A DNA stretch of 64,000 nucleotides from an uncultured bacterium (GCA_903859215.1 CAIOLW010000036.1:1-64000); one strand, 5' to 3'; counted from the first letter of the stretch, positions 23,872 to 34,665 are shown. Numbers and translations: made by a program. The notes: generated by a model not told the origin, from the letters alone.

Positions 23872-25287
23872 CTACGCGAAGTACAGCAGCGTGACGACGA
23901 CGAACACCGGCAGCAGCACCGGCGCCGACCACTTGAACAGGTAGCCGAAGAAGCTGGGCATGCGGATGCCGGCCTCTTCGGCGATCGACTTGACCATGAA
24001 GTTGGGCGCGTTGCCGATGTACGTCATGGCGCCCATGAACACGGCGCCCGCCGAGATCGCCTGCAGGTCGTGCACGAACTCGGGATTGAGCACGGCCAGT
24101 TGCGAGGCGTGGCCGAGCAGGCCGGGCACCATCGCCTCGGTGACGCCGAGGTCGCCGAGGGCCGCGTTGAAGAACGTCAGGTAGGTCGGTGCGTTGTCCA
24201 GGAAGGCCGACAGGGTGCCCGACGCCCAGAAGTACCGCGCCGGCCCGTGCACGGCGCCGACAAGGCCGGCCAGGGCGCCGTCGCTGCCGGCCTTGAGGAT
24301 CGCCAGCGCCGGGATGATGGTGATGAAGATGCCCGCGAACAGGTAGGCCACTTCCTGGATGGGGGCCCACGAGAATCCGTTCTGCTCGCGCAACGCGCGC
24401 TTCGTGGTCCGCAGCGACAGGAAGCCCATCAAGAGGATGATGGCGTCCTTCAGCCAGTTCTGCAGCGGCACCGTCACCGGGTGGCTGCCCAGCCGCAGCA
24501 CGGTGACCTCGGGCAGCTTCAGGGCGCCCGACACGATCACGGCGCCCATCACGCCCAGCAGGAACAGGATGTTGTGCAGGCCTTCGATGCGGATGCGGCT
24601 CCGGCCGCCCTCCGCGGGCTTTGCGGGCTCGCGCCGGTAGAGCACGGTGTCGACGACCGCGAAGATCGCCAGGACCAGCAGCGTGGCGGTCAGCATGTGC
24701 GGCAGCAGCGCCTTCGTCACCCAGAAGAACGGGACGCCGTGGAGGAAGCCCAGGAACAGCGGCGGGTCGCCCAGCGGCGTCAGCGAGCCGCCGATGTTGG
24801 CGATCAGGAAGATGAAGAAGACCACCACATGGACCTGCGAGCGGCGCCAGGCGTTGGCGCGCAGCAGCGGGCGCACCAGCACCATCGCTGCGCCCGTGGT
24901 CCCGATGAGCGACGCCAGGAACGTGCCGACCAGCAGCATCGCGACGTTGACGGACGGGCGCCCGCGCAGGTCGCCGCCGATGTAGATCCCGCCGGCGATC
25001 GTGTACAGGCCCCACAGCAGGATCAGGAAGGGCACGTAGTCGATCACCAGGATGTGGACGATGCCGCGGGTGGCCTCGGCCGGGTTCCAGATGAGGAACG
25101 GCACGGCGAAGCACAGGGCCCAGAAGGCGGCCACCTTCGCGAAGTGGCGGTGCCAGAAGTGCGGCGCCAGCAGCGGGAACAGCGCGATCGAGAGCAGGGT
25201 GCAGGCGAACGGCGCGGCCGACCACAGCGGCAGCAGGCCGACCGGGTCGGCAGCTGTGGCGCCGTGCGGCGGGATGATCGTCGGCAT
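23872..25287 (-). CDS. NhaD-like sodium:proton antiporter (ion transporter superfamily)
   Basis: The 471-residue protein is polytopic, with about 11-12 hydrophobic segments (LLSIALFPLLAP, VPFLILLWGLYTIAGGIYIGG, VHVVVFFIFLIANIGGSLTPLGDPPLFLGF, AVFMGAMTYIGNAPNFMVKSIAEEAG). The paired motifs NIGGSLTPLGDPP and YIGNAPNFMVK are the inverted-repeat helix breaks of the IT superfamily and fit NhaD-type antiporters. ATG 25287 follows GGAAAGG. It has its own promoter facing left and is followed by one unknown gene. A citrate or arsenite-type substrate is less likely because of the GDPP and GNAPN motifs. Confidence 0.85.
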   Translation of the reverse strand: MPTIIPPHGATAADPVGLLPLWSAAPFACTLLSIALFPLLAPHFWHRHFAKVAAFWALCFAVPFLIWNPAEATRGIVHILVIDYVPFLILLWGLYTIAGGIYIGGDLRGRPSVNVAMLLVGTFLASLIGTTGAAMVLVRPLLRANAWRRSQVHVVVFFIFLIANIGGSLTPLGDPPLFLGFLHGVPFFWVTKALLPHMLTATLLVLAIFAVVDTVLYRREPAKPAEGGRSRIRIEGLHNILFLLGVMGAVIVSGALKLPEVTVLRLGSHPVTVPLQNWLKDAIILLMGFLSLRTTKRALREQNGFSWAPIQEVAYLFAGIFITIIPALAILKAGSDGALAGLVGAVHGPARYFWASGTLSAFLDNAPTYLTFFNAALGDLGVTEAMVPGLLGHASQLAVLNPEFVHDLQAISAGAVFMGAMTYIGNAPNFMVKSIAEEAGIRMPSFFGYLFKWSAPVLLPVFVVVTLLYFA

Positions 25288-25693
25288 GCGGGCCTTTCCA
25301 TTGCCGGGACTTTTCAGGCGACCGGTCCCCAACCCTAGGGCAGGGTCCGGGCAGCGTCAATGAACTGCCGTTGCGACGGCCTGGGGCGCATCGCCTGTCC
25401 ACTTTGGGGGCCAGCCCGGCGGCCTGCGCGGCCGCTGAAAGGGCCCCCGGCCCGGCCACGCCCGCGGGGCCGGCGACGCCCCGGCAATTTCCCCCCGCCA
25501 CGGGTGCATTTGCTGGCGCCGGGACGGCAAGGAATATAGATTTGCCGCATCTTTCCGGTGCCGGGCCGCCCCTTTCCTTGAGCGGTCCCGAGGCCGGCCC
25601 GTGCCCGGCTTTTCGCCGGGCTCCTACCGACCCGAACGCTCCGCCCTGCCCGCTGGTCGCGCAGGTCCCGGGGCGAGGAGGCGACCCGACCTC
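25288..25693. other. Gene-free divergent intergenic region (406 bases)
   Basis: It holds the leftward nhaD promoter, a probable rightward -10 (TATAGA, 25535-25540, without a good -35) for korA, and a hairpin in the korA leader (GCCCGGC 25603-25609 with GCCGGGC 25615-25621, loop TTTTC). No convincing small gene is visible. Confidence 0.6.
25332..25360 (-). promoter_or_regulatory. Predicted promoter of the NhaD-like gene
   Basis: On the minus strand TTGACG (25360-25355), 17-base spacer, TAGGGT (25337-25332), about 45 bases before the start codon. Confidence 0.55.
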
Positions 25694-27540
25694 ATGTCTT
25701 CCGACACCAGCGAAATCATCCGGCAGGATGACGTCACCATCCGCTTCGCCGGCGACTCCGGCGACGGCATGCAGCTGACCGGCACCCAGTTCACCGATAC
25801 CACGGCGCTGGTCGGCAACGACCTGGCGACGTTCCCCGATTTCCCGGCCGAGATCCGGGCCCCGGCCGGCACGCGCGCCGGCGTCTCGGGCTTCCAGATC
25901 CACTTCAGCTCGGCGGACATCTACACGCCGGGCGATGCACCGGACGTGCTGGTGGCGATGAATCCCGCCGCGCTGATCATCAACTACAAGGACCTCAAGC
26001 CGGGCGGCATCGTCCTCGTGAACACGGGATCCTTCACCGAGAAGGACCTCGAGCGCGCCGACTGCAAGACCAACCCGCTGACCGACGGTTCACTGTCGGG
26101 CTTCCGGGTCATCCAGGAGGACATCAACCAGCGCACGATCGAGGCGCTGGCCGGTTCGCCCCTGGGCAAGAAGGACGTGCTGCGCTGCAAGAACTTCTTC
26201 ACGCTCGGCATGATGTACTGGCTGTTCAGCCGGCCCATCGAGCCGACGCTGGAGTGGCTCGAGGAGAAGTTCGGCAAGAAGCCGGACCTGTTCGACGCCA
26301 ACACGCGCGCGCTGAAGGCCGGCTACAACCACGGCGAGCTGCTGCGGCTGTTCCAGGGCCGTTACGAGGTGCCGAAGGTCGACAACGTCGAGCCGGGCAC
26401 CTACCGCAACATCAACGGCAACCAGGCGGTCGCCCTCGGCCTGGTCGCGGGCGCCGAGCTGGCGGGCCTCAAGGCCTTCCTGGGCTCGTACCCGATCACG
26501 CCGGCCACCGACATCCTGCAGTACATGTCGGTGATGAAGAACCACGGCGTCATCACCTGCCAGATGGAGGATGAGATCGCCGGCATCTGCACGGCGATCG
26601 GCGCGTCCTTCGCCGGCCACCTCGGCATGACGAACACGTCGGGCCCCGGCCTGGCGCTCAAGACCGAGGCGATGGGCCTGGCCGTCATCACCGAGCTGCC
26701 GCTGGTCATCGTCAACGTGCAGCGCGGCGGGCCGTCGACCGGCCTGCCGACGAAGGTGGAGCAGGCCGACCTGTTGCAGTGCATCTTCGGCCGCAACGGC
26801 GAGGCGCCGATCCCGGTGATTTCGTGCTCAAGCCCGGCCGACGCGTTCGAGTGCGCGGTCGAGGCGTGCCGGATCGCGGTCGAGTACATGACGCCGGTGA
26901 TCCTGCTGAGCGACAACTACATCGCCAACGGCGCCGAGCCCTGGAAGCTGCCGGCCATCGAGGACCTGCCGCGCTTCGAGGTCAAGTTCGTCACCGATCC
27001 CGAGGGCTACACGCCGTACACGCGTGACGCGAAGCTCGCGCGCGCCTGGGCCAAGCCCGGCACGCCGGATCTCATGCATCGCATCGGTGGTTTGGAGAAG
27101 GACGCGCGGACGGGCAACGTCTCGTACGATCCCGACAACCATCAGATCATGTGCGAGACGCGCCTGGCCAAGGTGATGGGGATCCGCGATTCGATCCCGA
27201 CGCCGACCTACTACGGACCGGACGCGCCGGACCTGCTGGTCGTGTCGTGGGGTTCGACGTACGGCGCGACGCGCAGCGCGGTCGAGGCGCTCCAGAAGGA
27301 GGGCCGCCGCATCGGCCGCCTGCACATGCGCCACATGTACCCGCTGCCGTACGGCCTGCCCGAGATCTTCGCCAGCGCGCGGCGCATCGTCCTGCCCGAG
27401 ATGAACTTCGGGCAGCTGGCGCGCCTGCTGACGAGCGAGTACCCGCAGTTCAAGTTCGAACAGCACTACAAGGTCAAGGGCAAGCCCTTCTTCGCGCCCG
27501 AATTGAAGGCGCACTTCCGCACGATCCTGGAGGAGATGGC

Positions 27541-27544
<4 letters not shown>
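25694..27544 (+). CDS. korA: 2-oxoacid:ferredoxin oxidoreductase, fused gamma-alpha subunit (KorA)
   Basis: The 616-residue protein joins an N-terminal gamma domain (VTIRFAGDSGDGMQLTG, FPDFPAEIRAPAGTRAGVS) to the alpha subunit with GSYPITPATDIL, MEDEIAGICTAIGASFAG and MTNTSGPGLALKTEAMG, and to a C-terminal transketolase-like domain ending LPEMNFGQL. This gamma-alpha fusion paired with a separate beta gene is typical of 2-oxoglutarate:ferredoxin oxidoreductase, which makes succinyl-CoA and reduced ferredoxin. A pyruvate or branched-chain enzyme is less likely given overall similarity. Start ATG 25694 follows GAGGAGG. The TGA overlaps korB by four bases. Confidence 0.92.
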
Positions 27545-28539
<995 letters not shown>

Positions 28540-28561
28540 GCCCGTGCCTGGCATCCGGACT

Positions 28562-28590
28562 GGAAGCGCCGCCCGGTGGGCGGCGTTTCC
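28562..28590 (+). terminator. Terminator after korAB
   Basis: GGAAGCGCCGCCC (28562-28574) pairs with GGGCGGCGTTTCC (28578-28590), 13 pairs with one G-U, loop GGT. Confidence 0.75.
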
Positions 28591-28617
28591 GTTGGTGGGC
28601 GGCCGCGCGGCCACCCG

Positions 28618-28646
28618 TTGCCGCGGCCCGGGCGCGGGGTTATGCT
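28618..28646 (+). promoter_or_regulatory. Predicted promoter of the MBL-fold/lipA operon
   Basis: TTGCCG (28618-28623), 17-base spacer, TATGCT (28641-28646). Confidence 0.6.
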
Positions 28647-28688
28647 TGCGGTCCGGGCGCGGCGGGATCCGCGGCCCGCAGGAGGACC

Positions 28689-29564
28689 ATGAAGCTGGGT
28701 GAGTGGACATTCCAGGCCTTCCATGACGGCCGCTTCAAGCTGGACGGCGGGGCCATGTTCGGGGTCGTGCCCAAGGTGTTCTGGGAGAAGGAACACCCGG
28801 CCGACGCCAGCAACCGCATCGACCTGGACCTGCGCTGCCTGCTGGCCGACCGCGGCGACCGGCGCGTGCTGGTCGACACCGGGATGGGCGACCGCTGGGC
28901 CGAGAAGCAGCAGGGCGTCTTCGTCATCGAGAGGCGGCCGCGGCAGCTGATCGCCGAACTGGCCGAGGCCGGCATCACGCGCGAGTCGGTCACCGACGTC
29001 GTGCTGACGCACCTGCACTTCGACCATGCGGGAGGCGTGTTCCGGGAGGGCGCGCAGGGGCTCGAGCCGGTGTTCCCGAACGCGCGCCACTGGGTGCAGA
29101 AGCGCCACTGGAACTGGGCCCACGACCCCAGCGATCGCGACCGCGCCAGCTTCCGCCGCGAGGACTTCGGGACGCTCGAGACTGCCGGGCTGCTGCACCT
29201 GGTGGACGGCGTGGCCGAGATCATGCCCGGCGTGCGCGTGACGCCGGTCAACGGGCACACGCCCGGCCAGCAGGTGGTGGAGTTCCACACCGGGGCCGGC
29301 GTGCTGGCCTACGTCGGCGACCTGATCCCCTACCTGAGCCAGCTGCACGTGCCCTGGGTGATGGGCTTCGACATCCACCCGCTGCTGACCGTGACCGAGA
29401 AGAAGCAGTTCCTGACGCGCGCGGCCGAGGACGACTACATCCTCGTCTTCGAGCACGACACGCGGTTCGAGGCGGCCACGGTCCGTTTCGTGGACGGGCG
29501 CTTCCGGCCGGGCGACGTCTTCACGCTCGCCCAGGGACGGCCTGCGACGGGGGATGCGTCTTGA
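28689..29564 (+). CDS. MBL-fold metallohydrolase
   Basis: The 291-residue protein has the dizinc motif LTHLHFDHAGG, a downstream histidine in VNGHTPGQQVVEF and an aspartate in YVGDLIPY, the standard metallo-beta-lactamase ligand set. It resembles the lactonase/quorum-quenching-like branch (AhlL/MBL fold with VVLTHLHFDHAG and NGHTPG). ATG 28689 follows AGGAGGA. It is cytoplasmic and overlaps lipA by four bases, but a link with lipoate is not evident. The substrate is unknown. Confidence 0.88.
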   Translation: MKLGEWTFQAFHDGRFKLDGGAMFGVVPKVFWEKEHPADASNRIDLDLRCLLADRGDRRVLVDTGMGDRWAEKQQGVFVIERRPRQLIAELAEAGITRESVTDVVLTHLHFDHAGGVFREGAQGLEPVFPNARHWVQKRHWNWAHDPSDRDRASFRREDFGTLETAGLLHLVDGVAEIMPGVRVTPVNGHTPGQQVVEFHTGAGVLAYVGDLIPYLSQLHVPWVMGFDIHPLLTVTEKKQFLTRAAEDDYILVFEHDTRFEAATVRFVDGRFRPGDVFTLAQGRPATGDAS

Positions 29565-30541
29565 GCGAACGACGCCCCGACGACGCGTTTCCGATCGTGC
29601 CGCCGGCGCCCGCGCCGGAGGCCGCCCGCCTGCGCAAGCCCGAGTGGCTGCGCATGAAGCGGCAGGGCGGCGCCGACTACAACGACGTCAAGCGCCTGCT
29701 GCGCACCTCGCGCCTGAACACCGTCTGCGAGAGCGCCAACTGCCCCAATCGCGGCGAGTGCTTCAGCAGCCGCACGGCCACGTTCATGCTGCTCGGCGAC
29801 GTCTGCACGCGGCACTGCACGTTCTGCAACATCCCCGGCGGCCGCGTGGCCGCTGTCGATGCCGACGAGCCGCGGCGCGTGGCCGAGGCCGTGCGCGAAC
29901 TCGCCCTGAAGTTCGCGGTCGTCACCTCCGTCAACCGCGACGACCTGCCTGACGGCGGCGCCGCCCATTTCGCCTCCACCATCCGCCAGGTGCGGCGGCT
30001 GAACGAGGGCTGCGGCGTCGAGGTGCTGATCCCCGACTTCCTGGGCGACCCGCTGGCGCTCGAGACGGTGCTCGAGGCGCGGCCCGAGGTGCTCAACCAC
30101 AACCTCGAGACGGTGCCCCGCCTGTACCCGGCGCTGCGCCCGCAGGCCGACTACCGCCGCTCGCTGCAGGTGCTCAGCCGCGCGCGCCAGTGGGCCGACG
30201 GGTTCGCCGCCGCCGTGCGGGTCAAGACCGGCATCATGGTCGGCGTGGGCGAGACGTACGACGAGGTCGTGGACGTGATGCGCGATGCGGCGGCGCACGG
30301 CGTGCAGACGTTGACCATCGGCCAGTACCTGCAGCCGACAGCGAAGCACCACCCCGTGGCGCGCTGGGTCGAGCCGGAAGAGTTCACGCGGTACGCCGAC
30401 GCCGGTCGCGCGCTGGGCATCGACTGGGTCGAGTCCGGGCCGCTGGTGCGTTCGAGCTACCACGCCCGCGAGCAGGCGGGCGCGGGGGCCGGCGGCGACG
30501 GGCCGGCCGGCGTTGTCGATGCGGGCGCCGCGGCCGGGTGA
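29561..30541 (+). CDS. lipA: Lipoyl synthase
   Basis: The 326-residue radical SAM enzyme shows both cluster motifs of LipA: the auxiliary C57-x4-C62-x5-C68 (CESANCPNRGEC) and the radical SAM C83-x3-C87-x2-C90 (CTRHCTFC), plus TSVNRDDLPDGGA and MVGVGETYDEV. It inserts two sulfurs into octanoyl groups of 2-oxoacid dehydrogenases and glycine cleavage H protein. The start appears to be TTG 29561, overlapping the previous stop by four bases. The alanine/glycine-rich tail after YHARE is longer than usual. Confidence 0.95.
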   Translation: MSERRPDDAFPIVPPAPAPEAARLRKPEWLRMKRQGGADYNDVKRLLRTSRLNTVCESANCPNRGECFSSRTATFMLLGDVCTRHCTFCNIPGGRVAAVDADEPRRVAEAVRELALKFAVVTSVNRDDLPDGGAAHFASTIRQVRRLNEGCGVEVLIPDFLGDPLALETVLEARPEVLNHNLETVPRLYPALRPQADYRRSLQVLSRARQWADGFAAAVRVKTGIMVGVGETYDEVVDVMRDAAAHGVQTLTIGQYLQPTAKHHPVARWVEPEEFTRYADAGRALGIDWVESGPLVRSSYHAREQAGAGAGGDGPAGVVDAGAAAG

Positions 30542-30571
30542 TCGTCCGGCGGCGGCCCGGCAAGCGCGCGC

Positions 30572-30600
30572 TTTCCCCGTGGCCGCGCCGCTGCTATCAT
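30572..30600 (+). promoter_or_regulatory. Predicted promoter with TTTCC-type -35 and extended -10
   Basis: TTTCCC (30572-30577), 17-base spacer, TGC-TATCAT (-10 at 30595-30600). The same arrangement recurs upstream of proS and of the lipoprotein at 39715. Confidence 0.6.
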
Positions 30601-30643
30601 GCGCGCTCCCGTGAACGGTCGCCGTCGTCGAGAGGTTGGCATC

Positions 30644-31450
30644 GTGCCCGCGATCCGCTTTGTGCGCGAGACCCTGCTGGATCCCCGTTCGCCGGCCTGC
30701 TGGTGGCGGCACCCGTTCATGGCGCTGCGCGTCGTGGGCGCTGCGGCCGGGAACGCCATCCTGTCGGTGGACGAGAGGATCACGCGCCCGTCGGCGCGCC
30801 AGTGCACCGTCTGCGGGTGGCACGGACGGCGGTTCCGGAGCTTCCTGTCCGGCGACGAGGTCATCCCGCAGTGCATCTGCCCGGCTTGCGGCGCCTTCGA
30901 CCGCCAGCGCCTGCTGGTGCTGGGCGTGCGGGCCGAACTGCGCGGGCGCGGCAGCAACCCGGCGGTCATGGTGGGCTTCTCGCTTTCGCCTGCGCTGCGT
31001 TTCCTGCTCGAGCACGAGGGACTCGTGCGCTGCTTCCGCAGCGACATCGATGCGGGTGACCCGCGGTTTGCGCCCGATTTCGCGGCGGACCTGCGGCGGG
31101 CGCCCCTGGTCGACGGCTCGGTGGACTGGGTTTTCTGCAGCCATGTCCTGGAGCACATCGCGGAACTGGACCTGTGCCTCGACGAGATCCACCGCATCCT
31201 GCGCCGCGGCGGCATCGCGTGGCTGCAGGTGCCGTTCGAGTCCGGCCTGGCCCACAGCCGGCGCATCCCGATCGACCCGTTCCGGGCCCACGCGCATGCC
31301 TGGCAGTTCGCGCCGGACTTCGGCACGCTCCTGGAGCGGCCGGGTTGGGACGTGACCGAGGTCGTGGCGCACGAGGCGGTCCCTGCGGCGGAGCGGGTGC
31401 GCTTCGGGATCGATCCCGACGAACGGTATTGGATTGTCCGCAAGTCGTGA
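30644..31450 (+). CDS. SAM-dependent methyltransferase (class I) with N-terminal zinc-ribbon motif
   Basis: I chose GTG 30644, which has GAGAGG at 30630-30635 and lies downstream of the promoter; an earlier in-frame ATG (30599) falls inside the -10 box. The 268-residue product has a CTVCGWHGRRF...CICPAC knuckle pair and then a Rossmann core with FCSHVLEHIAELDLCLDEIHRILRRGG, the methyltransferase_11 signature, but the glycine-rich motif I is degenerate (MVGFSLSPALRFL). Such proteins often act on sugars or lipids. The target is unknown. Confidence 0.75.
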   Translation: MPAIRFVRETLLDPRSPACWWRHPFMALRVVGAAAGNAILSVDERITRPSARQCTVCGWHGRRFRSFLSGDEVIPQCICPACGAFDRQRLLVLGVRAELRGRGSNPAVMVGFSLSPALRFLLEHEGLVRCFRSDIDAGDPRFAPDFAADLRRAPLVDGSVDWVFCSHVLEHIAELDLCLDEIHRILRRGGIAWLQVPFESGLAHSRRIPIDPFRAHAHAWQFAPDFGTLLERPGWDVTEVVAHEAVPAAERVRFGIDPDERYWIVRKS

Positions 31451-31474
31451 TCCGACAACAGATTGGACGTGGAC

Positions 31475-31503
31475 GGGGCGGCTCGCAGGGGCCGCCCCCT
31501 TTG
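31475..31503 (+). terminator. Hairpin terminator after the methyltransferase gene
   Basis: GGGGCGGC (31475-31482) pairs with GCCGCCCC (31491-31498), followed by CTTTG. Confidence 0.65.
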
Positions 31504-31579
31504 CGTCCGTCAAGGCGGGCCGTCCGCGGCCGATCCTTGGGCGGGGGCCAGGCGCACGGCACGCACCGGGACGGTCGGC

Positions 31580-33049
31580 ATGAATTCGTACGATGTCTTC
31601 GAGCAGGTCGAGAAGATGGGCACGCTGCCGAGCCTGCCCCAGTCGCTGCTGCACATCCAGAAAGTGGCCACCGACGGCAAGTCGTGCGCCGACGACCTGG
31701 CGGCGTGCATCCTCCGCGACCAGGCGCTGACCATGCGCGTGCTGAAGGTCGTCAACAGCGCCCTCTACCAGCGCAGCGACCGCGAGCGGATCCGCTCGGT
31801 CCGGCGCGCCGTCATCGTCATGGGCTTCGAGGCCGTGCGCAAGCTGGCGCTCGGGCTGTCCGTGTTCGACATGATGAGCAAGCTCTCGCGCTCGCCGTAC
31901 CTCGGGACGATCACGCGCCATTCGCTGGTCTGTGCGGGCTTCGCCCAGGTGCTGGCCGAGGCCGGGCGCCGCGTGGCCCCCGAGGAGGCGTTCATCACGG
32001 CGCTGGTGCACGACATCGGGAAGGTCGTGCTCGTGGAGTGCTCGCCGGCGCACATGGACAATGTGCTGCGCGACCTGCAGGACGGGCTGCCGGTCCTCGA
32101 GGCGGAGCGCCGCCACTTCGGCATCACGCACGACCGGGCTGGGCGCCGCCTGGCGGCCCGCTGGAAGCTGCCGCTCGAACTCCAGAACGCCATCGGCGAC
32201 CACCACGACATCGACCCGCTGCGCCCGCCGCGCGACATCGACCCGCTGCTCGCGGTGATCGTGTATGCCGATGCGATCGGCAATTTCACCTGCGCGCCGG
32301 AGCACCACGCGCGCGAGCTGGCGATCGGGCGCTGCGCTGCGCTGGCGCTCGGCATACCGCCCGCCCGCATGGAGGAAATCTACATCAAGGCGGCCGACGA
32401 GATCGCGCAGCTGGCGGCCTGCATCGGCCACGGCGTGGGTGACCTGCTGGACTACGCGCAACTGGTCAACAGCGAGGGCGGCGCCCTGGTGGCGCCCGCA
32501 GCCATCCTGCCCGAAGAGCTGGCGCGCCGCACCGCTTCCCAGCTCGAGCTGTACCGCCACGTGGGCGAGGGCATTGCCGCCGGGGTGGACGCGGGCGGGC
32601 TGCTGGCGGATATCCTGGACGGCGCCGTCGACATCCTCGGGTTCCGCCGGGTAGTGCTGCTGGAGGTCGACCAGGCGACCCGGTCGCTGGTGCCTTGCCT
32701 GTGCGCCGGCGAAGGCGCGGTCGACCTCGGCGAGCAGATGCACCTGCCCCTGACGCGCGACAGCGGCGCGCTGGCGCAGGCCGTCCTGGAGCACCGCGCC
32801 TTCCACGTGCCGATGGCCTCCAGCCCGGCCTACCAGGGACTTGCCGGCTGCGAACTGCTGGCGGTGGCCCGCTGCGCCGGGTACGCCGTGGCTCCCGTCA
32901 TGATGGGTGGGGCCGTCATGGCCGTCATCTACGGCGACGGCGGCGCCGACGGCGGGGACATCGTCGCCGAGCAGGCCAGTGAACTGGCCGGCCTGGCGAC
33001 CCAGGCGGCGCTGGTCATGTCGGCCGGCCGCCTGGCGCCACACGCCTGA
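31580..33049 (+). CDS. HDOD domain protein with C-terminal GAF-like domain
   Basis: The 489-residue protein has an HDOD domain (LPSLPQSLLHIQKV..., RDQALTMRVLKVVNSALY, VIVMGFEAVRKLALGL) with an HD-like triad segment ALVHDIGKVVLVE and DHHDIDP, and a C-terminal region (about residues 335-485) that looks like a GAF sensor (AGVDAGGLLADILDGAVDILGFRRVVLLEV). HDOD proteins participate in regulation of motility, c-di-GMP signalling or DNA damage responses; the HD residues here are partly kept, so weak phosphohydrolase activity is possible. Start ATG 31580 has only a weak ribosome-binding site. Confidence 0.82.
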   Translation: MNSYDVFEQVEKMGTLPSLPQSLLHIQKVATDGKSCADDLAACILRDQALTMRVLKVVNSALYQRSDRERIRSVRRAVIVMGFEAVRKLALGLSVFDMMSKLSRSPYLGTITRHSLVCAGFAQVLAEAGRRVAPEEAFITALVHDIGKVVLVECSPAHMDNVLRDLQDGLPVLEAERRHFGITHDRAGRRLAARWKLPLELQNAIGDHHDIDPLRPPRDIDPLLAVIVYADAIGNFTCAPEHHARELAIGRCAALALGIPPARMEEIYIKAADEIAQLAACIGHGVGDLLDYAQLVNSEGGALVAPAAILPEELARRTASQLELYRHVGEGIAAGVDAGGLLADILDGAVDILGFRRVVLLEVDQATRSLVPCLCAGEGAVDLGEQMHLPLTRDSGALAQAVLEHRAFHVPMASSPAYQGLAGCELLAVARCAGYAVAPVMMGGAVMAVIYGDGGADGGDIVAEQASELAGLATQAALVMSAGRLAPHA

Positions 33050-33081
33050 CCCCGTATACGCCTGCCCCCGACCCGGTCGCC

Positions 33082-33098
33082 CGGCCCCGCAGGGGCCG
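33082..33098 (+). terminator. Short hairpin after the HDOD gene
   Basis: CGGCCCC (33082-33088) pairs with GGGGCCG (33092-33098) around a GCA loop; it abuts the proS promoter, and the T-tract is poor. Confidence 0.5.
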
Positions 33099-33102
33099 TC
33101 GC

Positions 33103-33131
33103 TTTCCTCCCCGCGCGGGGCGTGCTATCTT
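33103..33131 (+). promoter_or_regulatory. Predicted promoter of proS (TTTCC-type)
   Basis: TTTCCT (33103-33108), 17-base spacer, TGC-TATCTT (-10 at 33126-33131), about 55 bases before ATG 33187. Confidence 0.6.
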
Positions 33132-33186
33132 TTCCCGCCGGCCGCGCTCACGCGGCTTCCACACCCATCCGGAAAGAGGGATCGGC

Positions 33187-34665
33187 ATGGCCGACATCGC
33201 CAAGCGCGCGGACGACTACAGCCGCTGGTATCAGGACGTCATTGCTGCCGCCGAACTGGCCGACAACAGCCCGGTGCGCGGCTGCATGGTCATCCGGCCC
33301 AACGGCTACGCCATCTGGGAGAACATCCAGAAGATCCTGGACGCGAAGTTCAAGGAGCTCGGGCACGTCAACGCGTACTTCCCGCTGCTGATCCCGAAGA
33401 GCTTCCTGGCCCGCGAGGCCCAGCACGTGGAGGGCTTCGCCAAGGAGTGCGCGATCGTCACGCACCACCGGCTCAAGCAGGTGACGGTGAACGGCAAGAC
33501 GACGGTCATTCCCGATCCGGACAGCAAGCTGGAGGAGGAGTACGTCATCCGCCCCACCAGCGAGACGGTCATCTGGGACATGTACCGCAAGTGGATCCAG
33601 AGCTACCGCGACCTGCCCATCCTGATCAACCAGTGGGCGAACGTCATGCGCTGGGAGATGCGCACGCGGATGTTCCTGCGCACGACCGAGTTCCTCTGGC
33701 AGGAGGGCCACACCGCGCATGCGACCGCCGCCGAGGGCCGCGCCGAGACGCTGCAGATGCTCGAGGTCTACCGCTGGTTCGCCGAGGAGATCCTCGCCAT
33801 GCCGGTGATCACGGGCATCAAGACGGCCAACGAGCGCTTCGCCGGCGCCGTGGAGACGTTCTCCATCGAGGCGATGATGCAGGACTGCAAGGCGCTGCAG
33901 GCGGGCACCAGCCACGACCTGGGCCAGAACTTCGCGAAGGCCTTCGACGTGAAGTACCAGGACGCTGGCGGCAAGGTCGAGTACGTCTGGGCCACGAGCT
34001 GGGGCATGAGCACGCGCATCATCGGCGCCCTGATCATGACGCACAGCGACGACGATGGCCTGGTGCTGCCGCCGCGCATCGCCGGCACGAAGGCCGTCAT
34101 CGTGCCGATCTGGAAGAACGCCGAGGAGATGGAACAGGTCTGTGCGGCGGCCGACGGCCTGGCGGCGCAACTGCGCGCCACGGTCGGCAACGTCCACGTC
34201 GACAAGCGCGACAACATGCGGCCGGGCTGGAAGTACTCCGAGTGGGAGCGCAAGGGCGTGCCCCTGCGCATCGAGCTCGGGCCCCGCGACCTGGCCGGCC
34301 AGCAGGTGATGATGGTGGCGCGCCACGACCGCAGGAAGGAGGCCGTGGGCTTCCAGCAGCTGGCCGAGGCCGTCACCAGCGAGCTGGCCCGCATCCAGCA
34401 GGACTTGTTCGACCGGGCGGTGCAGCGGCGCCGCGAGAACACGCACGTCATCGACAGCTGGGGGGCCTTCACGCAGCTGTTCGACGGGCCCGGCGGCTTC
34501 GCCGAGTGCCACTGGTGCGGCGACGGCGACTGCGAGAAGGCCGTGCAGGAGAAGACGAAGGTCACGATCCGCAACCTGCCGCTCGGGCGCGACGAGACGC
34601 CGGGCGTCTGCGTGCACTGCGGCAAGCCGTCGATCGGACGGGTGGTGTTCGCGCAGTCGTACTAG
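33187..34665 (+). CDS. proS: Prolyl-tRNA synthetase, eukaryote/archaeon-like type
   Basis: The 492-residue class II synthetase has motif 2/3 segments RPTSETVIWDMY and WRWEMRTRMFLRTTEF-like RWEMRTRMFLRTTEFLWQEG, and the C-terminal zinc-binding extension (CHWCGDGDCEKAV, CVHCG) ending in tyrosine, features of the short ProRS type found in eukaryotes, archaea and some bacteria. It charges tRNA-Pro. It lacks the bacterial-type editing insertion. AAAGAGGG precedes ATG 33187. It is flanked by its own promoter and terminator. Confidence 0.96.
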   Translation: MADIAKRADDYSRWYQDVIAAAELADNSPVRGCMVIRPNGYAIWENIQKILDAKFKELGHVNAYFPLLIPKSFLAREAQHVEGFAKECAIVTHHRLKQVTVNGKTTVIPDPDSKLEEEYVIRPTSETVIWDMYRKWIQSYRDLPILINQWANVMRWEMRTRMFLRTTEFLWQEGHTAHATAAEGRAETLQMLEVYRWFAEEILAMPVITGIKTANERFAGAVETFSIEAMMQDCKALQAGTSHDLGQNFAKAFDVKYQDAGGKVEYVWATSWGMSTRIIGALIMTHSDDDGLVLPPRIAGTKAVIVPIWKNAEEMEQVCAAADGLAAQLRATVGNVHVDKRDNMRPGWKYSEWERKGVPLRIELGPRDLAGQQVMMVARHDRRKEAVGFQQLAEAVTSELARIQQDLFDRAVQRRRENTHVIDSWGAFTQLFDGPGGFAECHWCGDGDCEKAVQEKTKVTIRNLPLGRDETPGVCVHCGKPSIGRVVFAQSY

